From Rutidosis leptorrhynchoides (lineage: Eukaryota > Streptophyta > Magnoliopsida > Asterales > Asteraceae): a stretch of DNA of 64,000 nucleotides. The notes beneath the pieces are model-generated. The model was not told the DNA's origin. It searched no databases and was given only the letters and a program-made list of their open reading frames with translations. Both the position numbers and the translations under genes were made by a program. The stretch lies in assembly GCF_046630445.1 (NCBI RefSeq), contig NC_092333.1, positions 186,373,001-186,437,000 on the forward strand. The letters run 5' to 3'. This document shows positions 32,187-42,932 of this stretch, piece after piece (the first letter of the stretch is position 1; each line of letters starts with the position of its first letter).

Positions 32187-33581
32187 TCACTGAATATCCT
32201 ATTAGTTTTTAAAAGGAAAGAAAAATTATAATAAGTTATCCAATCAATAGACTTTTCTGATTTTGCCCACGTTTTGAATAGCCAAAAGATGCAGCAGAGG
32301 GGCAGGATTCGTTTGGTCTCAATATAATTGAGGACTGTTTGGCTCCAATAACCCGGTCCACGTACAAATCCAACTATTACTACGAACCAGAAAATTTTGA
32401 TGTCTATTAATTTAACCACTTAAAATAAATTTTCGTAATTTTAAGAAATTTAGATAAGAAGTAGAATAAAAATCTATGTCCTAAAAACTAGAATAGCGAG
32501 AAATAAGAGAGAAAAAGAGTTCGTCGAAAAAGGTCAAAAAAGAAAAAAAAATGGTTGAAAAATAAAAGGTGACGGAAAAATAAAAGAAACTTATAAAAAC
32601 TTAAAAATACTTAACTAACCTAATCTTATTACTACAACTAACTTAAAATTATAATCGCAAATTGAAATTACTAATTGGAATGATAATTGGTACATAGTAA
32701 AAGTCGTCTAAAAATATTAAAGCTTACAGGAAAAACTAAATCCCAAATGGAAATAACTTAAAAAGAAACTAAAACTTAAAAAGGCGTCGCAAAATTTTAA
32801 AGTACCTAAATCTTAGTCTAAAGAAAAAGCACTTAAGGAATTCTACGGCAAAGCCTAAAAATCTAGGAGTAAAAATAACTATAGCAAAAACTAAGTTTAA
32901 AATTAAATATGAGCTAAAAATACAAATATTACGCTAAAACGATTAAAAAGGGACAAAATATAAAAATATACAAAAAGTTGTAAAAAGTACAATTTTTATA
33001 AAAATATTATTTTTATATTATTTATTTAATAAAACTATTAATTTTACAATTTAATTAAACTAATTAATACTAAATAAAACAAATTAAATAAAAAGTAAAT
33101 CTTAAAATAAAACTAATAATAATAATAATAATTATTAGGGTTAAATAATAATAATAATTAATTAATACCCGTAATTAATACAGATTTAGGGTTCTGTCGG
33201 TGGTGTCAGAGTCACTCCGCGACTTGCGGTAATTAAAACTTCAAACCCCGCGACTCGCGGGGTTCAAAAATTCAGATGACAGCTTTAAATTCGACGCGTT
33301 TTTTCTTTATTTATTTTTTTTTTATTTTCTGTTTTTAATTTTTTTCTATAAATAAAAGATATTTAATAAAACTTATATTTTTATAAATTAAAATAAGAAT
33401 AAAGAAACTTATAAAACTTAAATATTTAAAAAAATACTAAAAAATACTTATATTTTTGTTTTTTTCTTTTTATATTTTCGAATAATTAAAACGTATTTTT
33501 ACAAAAACGAATTTTTATAAAAGTAAACAAAAAAAAATCCATTTTTTTTATATTAGCGTTGCGCTTCCGGCGTTTAAGAGA
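32187..33581 (-). other. AthC 5' leader
   Basis: About 1.4 kb between the primer-binding site and gag, AT-rich and without a credible gene. It carries palindrome copies CCGCGACTTGCGG at 33217-33229 and CCCCGCGACTCGCGGGG at 33246-33262. Packaging signals and splice donors would be expected here, but I cannot identify them. Confidence 0.6.
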
Positions 33582-33600
33582 GTCCCCGGCAGCGGCGCCA
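33582..33600 (-). promoter_or_regulatory. AthC primer-binding site (tRNA-Asp type)
   Basis: The minus strand reads TGGCGCCGCTGCCGGGGAC, eight bases after the 5' LTR. It matches the complement of the tRNA-Asp 3' end except GCT for GTT. AthE shares the same difference. Confidence 0.88.
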
Positions 33601-33608
33601 AAAATACT

Positions 33609-35599
33609 TGATGTTATGCGAGGTGTATATAAAATAGTTTATATTTTACTAGGAAAATACTATTAAATACAATACAATTTTACACAAGATATTTATTTAT
33701 TTATAGAATGGATATACTTAAACCTTGCTACAACACTTATAGGCAGTGTACCTAATCGTAAAGTAGTGTAGTTTTTAGTAAGTCCGGTTCGTTCCACAGG
33801 GAAATCTTTAAACAAAGCTCAACGCTATATTAGTTTACTTTTATAAAAATACAAACATATATATAAGTAATATTATTATTATAAAGGGGGGTTTTTACCG
33901 TTTAATGACCGGTTTGTCGATTTTAAGACTTTAGTCGCAGTTAAAACCAAATATAAAATATTAAATAAATACAAGACTTAAATTAAAGCGTAAAGTAAAT
34001 AACGATAATGAAATTCCGAATAATAAAAGTGCGATAAAATAAACTTGCGATAATTAAAAAGTACGATAATTAAAAGTGCGATTAAATAACAATAAATAAA
34101 AGTGCGATAATTAGAAGTGCAATTAAATATAAAATAAAGGAAATTAAATATGAAATAAAAGAATTATGCTTATTTAAACTTCCGTAATCATGATGTTTGA
34201 CGTGTTGATTTCAGTTTTATGCCCATGGGTTAATTGTCCTTTGTCCTGGATTATTTAATATGTCCGTCTGTTTTCGTCCATAACAGTCCATCAGTCATAA
34301 ATATAAATTGCGAGTGTCCTCGTCAAATTATTATTATACCCGAAGTTAAATATTCCAACTAATTGGGGATTCGAATTGTAACAAGGTTTTAATACTTTGT
34401 TTAATGAATACACCAGGTTATCGACTGCGTGTAAATCAAGGTTTTACTACTTTGTTAACAATTACACCAATTACCCTTGAATGTAATTTCACCCCTGTTT
34501 TAATTATTCTAGTGGCTATTAATCCATTCCCGTGTCCGGTTAAATGAACGATTATTCGTACATATAAATACCCCGCCCATCGTGTCCGATCGAGTGTATA
34601 TGGTAATTTATAGGGACGCCCAATTGTAAATCTTTATATTAACATTAACAAACTTTCATTTAGTTAAACAAATAATAAGCCCATTAATAGCCCATAGTCT
34701 AATTTCCACAAGTGTCGTTCTTTTGTCCAAACCCCAATTATGGTACAAAGCCCAATTACCCAATTTTAGTAATTAGCCCAACATCATGATTACTTCGTTT
34801 TAAATAAGCATAATAATAACTTAGCTACGAGACATTAATATAAAAAGGTTGAACATAACTTACAATGATTAAAAATAGCGTAGCGTTACACGGACAGAAT
34901 TTCGACTTACACCCTTACAACATTCGCTAACATACCCTTATTATTAGAATTATAATTAAAATTAAAATTAAAATATAAATTATATATATATATATATATC
35001 GTATAGATAGAGAGATGGATATATTTGGTGGTTTTTTCGATCAGAATTCGTTTGCTTTTATAGGAAGTTTCTGAAATTGGGGCTCCGCGACTCGCGGCCC
35101 TTTTGGCCTTCAAACTCCGCGAGTCGCGGAGATTGAAATTACAGCTCACATCTTTTGGAGTCTTTCTTGCCGACGGATTTTATATATAAATATAAAATAT
35201 AAATAATTAATATAATTATTTATATATTATATTATATTCTTGTGCATAGTAGACTTGTAATTTTTAGTCCGTTGCGTCGAGCGTTAAGAGTTGACTCTGG
35301 CCCCGGTTCCGGATTTTCGAACGTCCTTGCGTACAATTTTATATTTTGTACTTTGCGTTTTGAATCTTGTACTCTTGTAATTTCGAGACGTTTCTTATCA
35401 ATAATTGGAACCTTTTTGATTGTCTTTTGTACTTTTGAGCTTTTTGGTCGTTTGCGTCTTCAATTCGTCGAATCTGTCTTTTGTCTTCACCTTTTGTTAT
35501 TTAAACGAATATCACTTGTAAATAGAACAATTGCAACTAAAAGCTTGTCTTTCTTGAGGAATAATGCTATGAAATATATGTTCGTTTTTAGCATTATCA
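33609..35599 (-). repeat. AthC 5' LTR
   Basis: 1,991 bp, TGATAATGC at 35599 to AACATCA at 33609 on the minus strand. Nearly identical to 18668-20709 apart from a shorter (TA)n. Palindromes at 35085-35097 and 35117-35129. Confidence 0.95.
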
Positions 35600-35604
35600 G
35601 GAGG

Positions 35605-38087
35605 TTTTTGTTTCAAATTTTGATTACTTATTCTCTAGTATCCTTTCATTTTTACACACACTAGTCACTTGCACTTTCATTTACTCTTCATTCTCTCTCA
35701 AACTTGTAAGTTACAACACTTCTTTTCCTCTTCTTTTTCTTGAAGAAAACCGAAACATACACACATATTATCATTATCATTTGCTTGTTAATACTTGTTC
35801 TTGTTTGTTACTTAATTACTTGTAGTTGTTTGTTGTTGATTAAGAACCAAACTTTCTAGTTTGTTCTTCATTTTATCTTGTTCATACAAGAACATACAAG
35901 AACATAAACTTTCTAGTTTATGTTCTACATTTAATGTTTTGAAAGATTAAAGTTCATGAGTTGTAAAATCATTACTTGTGTTCATGTTTGTAAACTTAAA
36001 GTTTACTTTCTTAAGGATCTAAGCTTTGGCTTGAATCTTTCCAAGTATGAACAACCATGAACATAATACTTGTAGATGTAATTTATTTCTTCTTTTTGTA
36101 CATGTATCAATTCGTGTTTTGGTTAAATGGTCAAGTATTACAAGTTAATCTTGATATCATACTTTCTTGAACTAAAGTTAACTTTATAATTTCAAGAACA
36201 TGGAAGTATAACTTTCTAGTTATAACTTCACATACATATGAAAGATCTAAGTTTCTATAGCTTATAGTCTACTTATTTTGTCATAAACAAAAGCTTGAAA
36301 GCTTACATGTACTTTACAAGATGAAAATCTAAGTTTTATAGTTTATGGTTTCATTAAAGTAAAGATTCAAGTGTTATTACTTAGGATTTAGCTTAATAAC
36401 TTTAGATCTAGACTTTTGGGTCTTGGATCTTCAAGATCTAACTAAGAACTATGTTCTAAAACTTAAGATATTGATTAGTTAGTTTACTTTCAAGTTTGTA
36501 GTTCAATATTACTTTTATATTTCATGTATGTGTTAAATCTAAGATCTTGATGTAACTTTGGTTCATCAAATTACTTACAACACTTAATTGAGTTGTGCTA
36601 CATATCTTAGACTTGCATTAGCATTATGATGGTCAAAACTTGGTAAAGATGATGTAAACACATCAACGAGTTGTACACTTGAAGCTATATGCATCAAGGA
36701 TGAGAACCGTGATGAACATCAAGCACCAAGAACCCACCGGAACCCACTGTTTACTATTTTCTGTAACTGATCACACCTACTGGGCTGCTGTAAATTTGAT
36801 TTTCAGTTTTCTCAGTTTGTGTAGATGACTTTTCATTTAAGACTCGTCTTAATCTGAGTTACGGTTTAGGATTTATGGCCCTCCGATCATCACTATGTCC
36901 TTTTAACGTTGTGCTGAAAATTCTGACCTACTCGCACTTAGACCGTCACCACGGTCAAACGAAGACGAGTTTGCTTCTGGAATTTTTACCACAACTAGAG
37001 GACTCATATAAGTAGCCTTGGCCACTGGTCTCACCTCATTTCAGTAGGTATAGAGGCTGTGGTGACTGATCCAAGTCAGCCTTTGTTTTAAACTCCTTTC
37101 TTGAATGAAACTTACTTAATACTTTATATTTGATGATGAATGATGATGATCCTTAAGACCTAATTTACATATTTTTAAACCTTTTGGGATGATTTAATGA
37201 CTTAGTAATATTTGACTTAGGTTGAGGACTTTCCGGACCTACATACTTGCTTACTTTCCCGTGTCAACTTTACTACTACTTCACCACTGTGAGTTATAGC
37301 ATCCCTTTTTACTTTAACTATTTGGGACTGAGAATACATGCGTGTTTTACGTTTTACATACTAGGCACGAGTACTTAAACTTATATATGTGTGGGTTATA
37401 CAACGGCATAAACATTCCCTTTAGCTCGGTAACGTTTAGTCATTGGTTTTTGAACCGGTGAACGCGAATCTTAGATATGGATCCATAGGGTTTGACATCC
37501 CCACTCGGGCTAGTAGCGCTAGCATTTAACGGGTGTTTAATACTTCGTAAACATACGCACTCGCCAAGTGTACTTTCAGGGGGTTATAAACGTTAAGTTA
37601 GTTACCAAGTGCCCACAGTTAAGCATATACTTTACATACCATTTTGAAACGCTCTTTGTAGAACTGAAATCTCATGGTCTACCTTACATTACCGTTATAC
37701 TTAAACTATAGCTCACTAACCTTTGTGTTGACGTTTTTAAGCATGTTTTTCTCAGGTGCTTAAGGTTAGCCGCTTCCGCTGTTGTACTAGTCTTGCTGAT
37801 TAGCCACCCGCTGCCTTGTTAGAGTTGTTACCGCATGAAACATTTTATCTTGCATTCAAACTTTATTACTATTGAACAATGATTTGTAATGACCTAAGGG
37901 TTACGTACTATTATTACTTGCTTCCGTTCATAGAAGCATACTTTTGGTTGTAAAACAATTGACGTTGGTTATGACGTCAGCTTTTATCATGAATGCAAAC
38001 TTGTTTTGAAAACGCATATAGTGTTTGACCTTGTAATGATCCTGTTGTTGATGATTCGTACACGATGGTTTTGTACAGGGCATCACA
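35605..38087 (+). repeat. TekB 3' LTR, right part
   Basis: Continues the LTR after AthC from TTTTTGTTTC and ends ACAGGGCATCACA. It repeats the hairpins of the 5' LTR (around 35847, 35904 and 36208). The second TATGA follows at 38088-38092. Confidence 0.93.
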
Positions 38088-40597
38088 TATGACAAGTTCT
38101 GGTTCAGCAAGACATTTCTTCAGATTCAACACGTGGAAAGTGGGATGAACTGCACTCAACTGAGTCGGAAGATCCAAACGGTAAGCAACGGGTCCAACAC
38201 GCTCCAAGACTTCAAAAGGACCAATATATCGCGGATTTAGCTTCCCAGGTTTTTCGAAACGGATTACACGTTTCCAAGGTGCGACTTTCAACATCACTCG
38301 GTCACCTACTTGGAATTTGCAATCCTTACGCTTAAGATCGACATAGCTCTTTTGACGATCACGGGCCGTCTTGAGCCTTGCTTGAATTTGGACAATCTTC
38401 TCGGTTGTTTCATGGACAAGTTCGGGTCCGGTGAGTTGCTTTTCACCTACTTTGGCCCAACAGATAGGAGAACGACATATGCGGCCATACAAGGCTTCAA
38501 AAGGTGCGGCCTTAATGTTCTCGTGATAGCTATTATTGTAAGAGAATTCGGCCAGCGGCAAATGCTTTTCCCAAGCCTTTCCGAAATCAATTACACAAGC
38601 ACGCAACATGTCCTCCAGGTTTGAATCGTGCATTCACTCTGTCCATCGGTTTGTGGGTGATACGCAGTACTCATGTCTAAACACATTCCTAAAGCTTCTT
38701 GTAAAGAATGCCAAAATCTAGAAGCGAAACGGGCGTCTCGGTCTGAGATAATCGATAAGGGTACGCCGTGATGAGATACAATCTCCTTTATGTATAGTTG
38801 CACGAGTTTCTCCATCGTATCAGTTTCCTTCATAGTTAGGAAGTGTGCAGATTTGGTAAGACGGTCAATGATTACCCAGACGGTATCATAACCGCCTACC
38901 GTTTTCGGTAGCTTTGTGATGAAGTCCATCGTTATTCCTTCCCACTTCCATTGCGGGATTTCGGGTTGCTGAAGTAACCCGGATGGTCTCTGATGTTCGG
39001 CTTTGATCTTAGAACAAGTTAAACACTTTCCGACGTAAGTCGCAACATCCTTCTTGAGGTTTGGCCACCAATATTGAACCTTGAGGTCGTGGTACATCTT
39101 ACCAGCTCCTGGATGAATCTAATATCTTGACTTGTGAGCTTTGTCTAGAATAAGGCTTCGTAAATCTCCATAACTGGGCACCCAGATTCTTCCGGCAAAC
39201 TATCGGAGTCCAGTTCCTTTAACCTCGAATCGAGAGACGAGAATATTCAAGTGCTCTTGAGCAATATTCTCCTCCTTGAGAGCTTCCTCTTGGGCTACAC
39301 GAATTTGGCTATTGAGATTCGTGTGAATGGTGACGTTCAAGGCTCGAACACGAAGGGGTGCCATTCTTTCCTTTCGGCTCAAGGCATCGGCTACAACATT
39401 TGCCTTGCCAGTGTGGTAGCGAAGTTCACAATCATAGTCGTTCAATGTCTCGATCCATCGACGCTGTCTCATATCCAGTTGCTTCTGATCAAAGATGTGT
39501 TGGAGGCTTTTGTGATCGGTGAAGATGGTACTCTTGGTTCTATACAGATAGTGTCTCCACAGTTTGAGTGCAAAGACAACAACTCCAAGCTCAAAATCGT
39601 GAGTTGTGTAGTTTCGCTCGTGAATCTTCAGTTGTCGAGAGGCGTAAGCAATAACCTTCTTCCGTTGCATCAATAAGCACCCAAAATCTTGTTGGGAGGC
39701 ATCGCAATAAACAACGAAATCATCACTGCCTTCGGGAAGGGATAGAATAGGAGTGGTGGTTAACTTCTGCTTCAGGGTTTGGAATGCCGATTCTTGCTCG
39801 GTTTCCCAAACGAACTTCTTCCCTTTGTGAGTTAATGCGGTCAAAGGACGTGCAATCAGATAGAAACCTTCGATGAATCTACGGTAATAACCGGCGAGGA
39901 CTAAAAATTGGCGGATATGAGTAGGAGTAGTAGGGGTTTCCCACTTGCTGTTGGCTTCAATCATCGACTTTGATACCCTGATCGCTCACAATATGACCAA
40001 GAAATTGGACTTCCTTCAACCAAAATTCACACTTGGAGAATTTGGCATAGAATTGCTCTTGTCTCAAGAGTTCAAGCATGAGTCGAAGATGTTGCTCATG
40101 TTCTTCATCGCTTTTGGAATATATTAGGATATCGTCTTTGAATACGATAACGAACTTGTCCAGGTACGGCTTGCATACACGATTCATGAGATCCATAAAC
40201 ACGGCAGGTGCGTTGGTTAAACCGAATGGCATCACCAGAAACTCATAGTGGCCATAACGAGTTCGGAACGCAGTCTTCAGCACATCGCTCTCCTTCACCC
40301 TCAACTGGTGATAACTTGATCGCAAATCGATCTTGGAGTAAATGTTGGATCCTTGCAGCTGATTGAAAAGATCGTCAATTCTAGGAAGGGGATACCGATT
40401 CATGATCGTCAACTTGTTCAGTTCACAATAATCGATACACATGCGGAAAGATCCATCCTTCTTCTTCACGAACAAAACAGGTGCGCCCCAAGGCGATGAA
40501 CTCGGTCGGATAAATCCACGGTCTAACAAAACCTGCAGTTGACTCTGCAACTCTTGCAGTTTGGAAGGTGAAAGTCGATAAGGTGCAAGAGCTACAG
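38088..40597 (-). pseudogene. TekA pol (RT-RNase H-integrase), decayed
   Basis: The minus strand runs from the start of RT ([14 protein letters not shown], next to 40597) to the integrase C-terminus ([15 protein letters not shown]), where TekB interrupts it. Lesions: the RT catalytic box is FKDD instead of FIDD near 40138; an 8-bp deletion near 39962 shifts the frame; stops at 39200-39202 and 39119-39121; a 1-bp loss near 38618 shifts the frame again. RNase H (VVYCDAS) and the integrase D, D and E positions ([22 protein letters not shown]) are still visible. The rest of TekA (protease, gag, 5' LTR) would lie beyond GypD, outside the window. Confidence 0.93.
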
Positions 40598-40727
40598 TGT
40601 AACACCCCTTTTTCTCCGTACATGATTTATAGGTTATTGTGTATGTACGATAGGCGTATGAAGGGTTCGGGACATGTTCGGGTGTTAAGGTCTTGTATGC
40701 AAGGAAATGAGTCAGACCACGTTGAAC

Positions 40728-40851
40728 GTCGCGGCGCGACAAAGGAGGCCGCGGCGCGGCATTTAACTGGAATCCAGATCAGAAGTTTGATTAAAAATGA
40801 TCCCAGAACTAGGCAAATGTCGCGGCGCGACATTTAAGGCCGCGGCGCGGC
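40728..40851. repeat. GypD 13-nt palindromes
   Basis: GTCGCGGCGCGAC at 40728-40740 and 40819-40831, and GCCGCGGCGCGGC at 40748-40760 and 40839-40851. They form two ordered pairs, each pair separated by 7 bp. Each has 6-bp arms around a single G. Confidence 0.97.
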
Positions 40852-41070
40852 ATACTGCACGAACTGGCACCAGATTCTTGTAATTTTAAATGAAGTTCAA
40901 GGGCAATTTGGTCTTTTCGCGTTTGTGCCAGATTTGAGGATTTAACCTCATCCATTCATTTCAATTCTTATTTTCTTTTCCTTTTTCTTTCATTTTCTCC
41001 CAAGAAACTCAAACACCTACTTGATTTCAAAGGGATTTTTGGAAAGGAAGAAGCGGGATTTGATCTTTGG

Positions 41071-41075
41071 CGTAG
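41071..41075. other. Target-site duplication of AthE (CGTAG)
   Basis: CGTAG at 41071-41075 is repeated at 54814-54818, directly abutting the two AthE LTRs. Confidence 0.95.
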
Positions 41076-42754
41076 TGATATTGCTCAATTACATCATATA
41101 TATCTATCGCAATATCACTAAAAATACTCTATATTCGAAGATAATGAAGATGATCTACAAGGGATATGTCAAGATGCGCGAATTTGTATCGGAAGAGTAG
41201 TTTGCAAAGAATTTCGATGATTTATGACATCGGTTGATCCCGATACGAGTTAGTATCAAGATAGCGCTTTAAAATGATATAACAAAGCCTCCGATATGTG
41301 AGAGTTCGTCCAAATGAGCTAATATTAAAGAGAAAACGAAACAGTGCCTATAACCCACCTGGGACGCCGTCTTGGGCTGTGGGACGCCGTCCTGGATTGA
41401 GAAACGGGACGCCGTTTTGGTGGATTGGGACGCCGTCCTGGATAGTTAAATGGGACGCCGTCCTGCCTTTTGGGACGCCGTCCCAAAGTAGGTGTGACCG
41501 AACTTTCTGCTTTTTACCTAATTTCTCCACCTTAAAATATCAGTTTTTGGGACTGTTTCATGAGAGTTACACAGAGAAGTTTAGAGACGATTTTCAGGAG
41601 CATCTTGGAGAATTCCATCCTCTTTGAAGAGGCCAAAGATCAAAGCATCATCCATCAACATCTTCTTCATCCAAGAACTCTTGTTCTTGTAGGTTATATA
41701 CTTGTTCTCAGAAATGATTTCAGTTTATAATTTGAGTGAATTGTTGTCTGTTACAATGATTATTGGCTAGTTTCATTAATGTTTGTCTAGATTAATAACC
41801 AAGGTATTGGATGTAATCTTATTGATTGAATGTATTATGTGTGTTAGATTGAAGCTTGAATTGAGAACCATTCTTATTGTTGTTAGAACCATTGTATCTA
41901 GTTAATTGATATGTTGTTGATAAAGAGAACTCTTGTTAATGTATCATATTGATTTACAATCAACTTGTCTTAGATTGATTGTTTGCTAAACCGGACCAAG
42001 GGGGTAAACTAGTTTAAAACGGTTAGACAAAATAGGAATGAATTGTGTAGAGCGAACGCAAAGGCAATTGTTATTCAAGTCTTTAATCTTGTTGATCAAC
42101 TAGTCACAAACGAAAAGGTCTAAGTTATAGGGAACCCTCGCTTAGTAATTCTAGTTTGAGTACTTGCTAAAGAGAACTCTTGGCGAGTCGATTTAGGTGA
42201 TTAGCATGCTTATAGTTATTTGATTACAAATACAAGAACTATAGTGAAAAGGGAACCCTTGAGCTTGTTATTGTATTTGAGTGTTTATCCGAGAGAACTC
42301 TTAGTAAAACCTATTAGATAACTACACACATAATTATTCAATCAGGGCTTAATATCTAATTTACATCCAATACCGAGGGTAAAATATCTAGATGAACATT
42401 TCATCTCTTTGATTTAATTCAAAACTATCTTTATTGCTTTATTTGCATTTATTTGCATCTTATAAACCAAAAGACTAAAAATATTGTTTTTTTTACATTT
42501 AACCTTCTTTGATTTGGCTAAATCGTTAAAACAGCCACAAAACATAAAACTTGTACTTTTTACTTTAATTAACTTAGTTAATCATAATATAGTTGCTACT
42601 TCTAGTTTGACTGATATACTGTCCTTGGAACGATACACGGATTTTACCATTATCTATACTACTACACGATCGGGTTCACTGCCCGTTAGTGTGTAGCAAT
42701 CTTTAAAACCGGTATTTTCCATAAGATAAATTATAGACACGATTTCGCACATCA
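41076..42754 (+). repeat. AthE 5' LTR
   Basis: TGATATTGCTC to TTTCGCACATCA. It contains the GGGACGCCGTCC array. Confidence 0.96.
41361..41484. repeat. AthE GGGACGCCGTCC array (5' LTR)
   Basis: Six copies, starting near 41361, 41381, 41406, 41427, 41452 and 41472. The last is the full 13-nt palindrome GGGACGCCGTCCC (6-1-6). The same array is at 53420-53543 in the 3' LTR, and an eight-copy variant lies at 48544-48712. Confidence 0.97.
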
Positions 42755-42760
42755 AGTTTT

Positions 42761-42778
42761 TGGCGCCGCTGCCGGGGA
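42761..42778 (+). promoter_or_regulatory. AthE primer-binding site (tRNA-Asp type)
   Basis: TGGCGCCGCTGCCGGGGA, six bases after the LTR. One difference (GCT for GTT) from the complement of the usual plant tRNA-Asp 3' end. Confidence 0.9.
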
Positions 42779-42932
42779 CAGTTTTGTGTCAAAATAGGAT
42801 TATTAACTAATTTGTGATTAAGTAGTTTCTTAATTATTTTAAATTATTAATAGTTTTTGATTTTTAATTTTGTAGAATCGGTATGTGTGATAGTTTTTGT
42901 TAGTTGTGTGATTGGCAGATTATAGGTTGCAT

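Larger units (their letters stand above)
18668..35599 (-). mobile_element. AthC: Athila-like Ty3/gypsy element, minus strand
   Basis: 16.9 kb with LTRs 18668-20709 and 33609-35599 (TGATAATGC...AACATCA on the minus strand), a tRNA-Asp-type primer-binding site, gag-PR and RT-IN frames, extra downstream ORFs, a polypurine tract and TSD GGAGG. The LTRs differ mainly by about 50 bp of (TA)n plus about seven substitutions and one 1-bp indel, so the insertion is young. One in-frame TGA separates PR from RT and one TAA splits the downstream ORF, so full autonomy is doubtful. Confidence 0.95.
9388..38087 (+). mobile_element. TekB: Tekay-like Ty3/gypsy element split by AthC
   Basis: Complete boundaries: TGTAACGACC...GGCATCACA LTRs, a TGGTATCAGAGC primer-binding site, gag-pol order PR-RT-RH-IN, and TSD TATGA. 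Without AthC and its duplicated target it is about 11.8 kb. The chromodomain and polypurine tract are missing: the internal region stops at 18107 and is joined to the 3' LTR by 20 bp copied from the 5' flank. The gag-pol frame has six stops and the RNase H has a changed catalytic residue, so it is not autonomous. Confidence 0.92.
40598..41075 (+). repeat. GypD 5' LTR, left part
   Basis: TGTAACACCCCTTTTTC to TTTGGCGTAG, where AthE entered; 41071-41075 is the CGTAG duplicate. A pyrimidine-rich stretch at 40955-41000 resembles a plant 5' leader. The LTR resumes at 54819. Confidence 0.85.
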
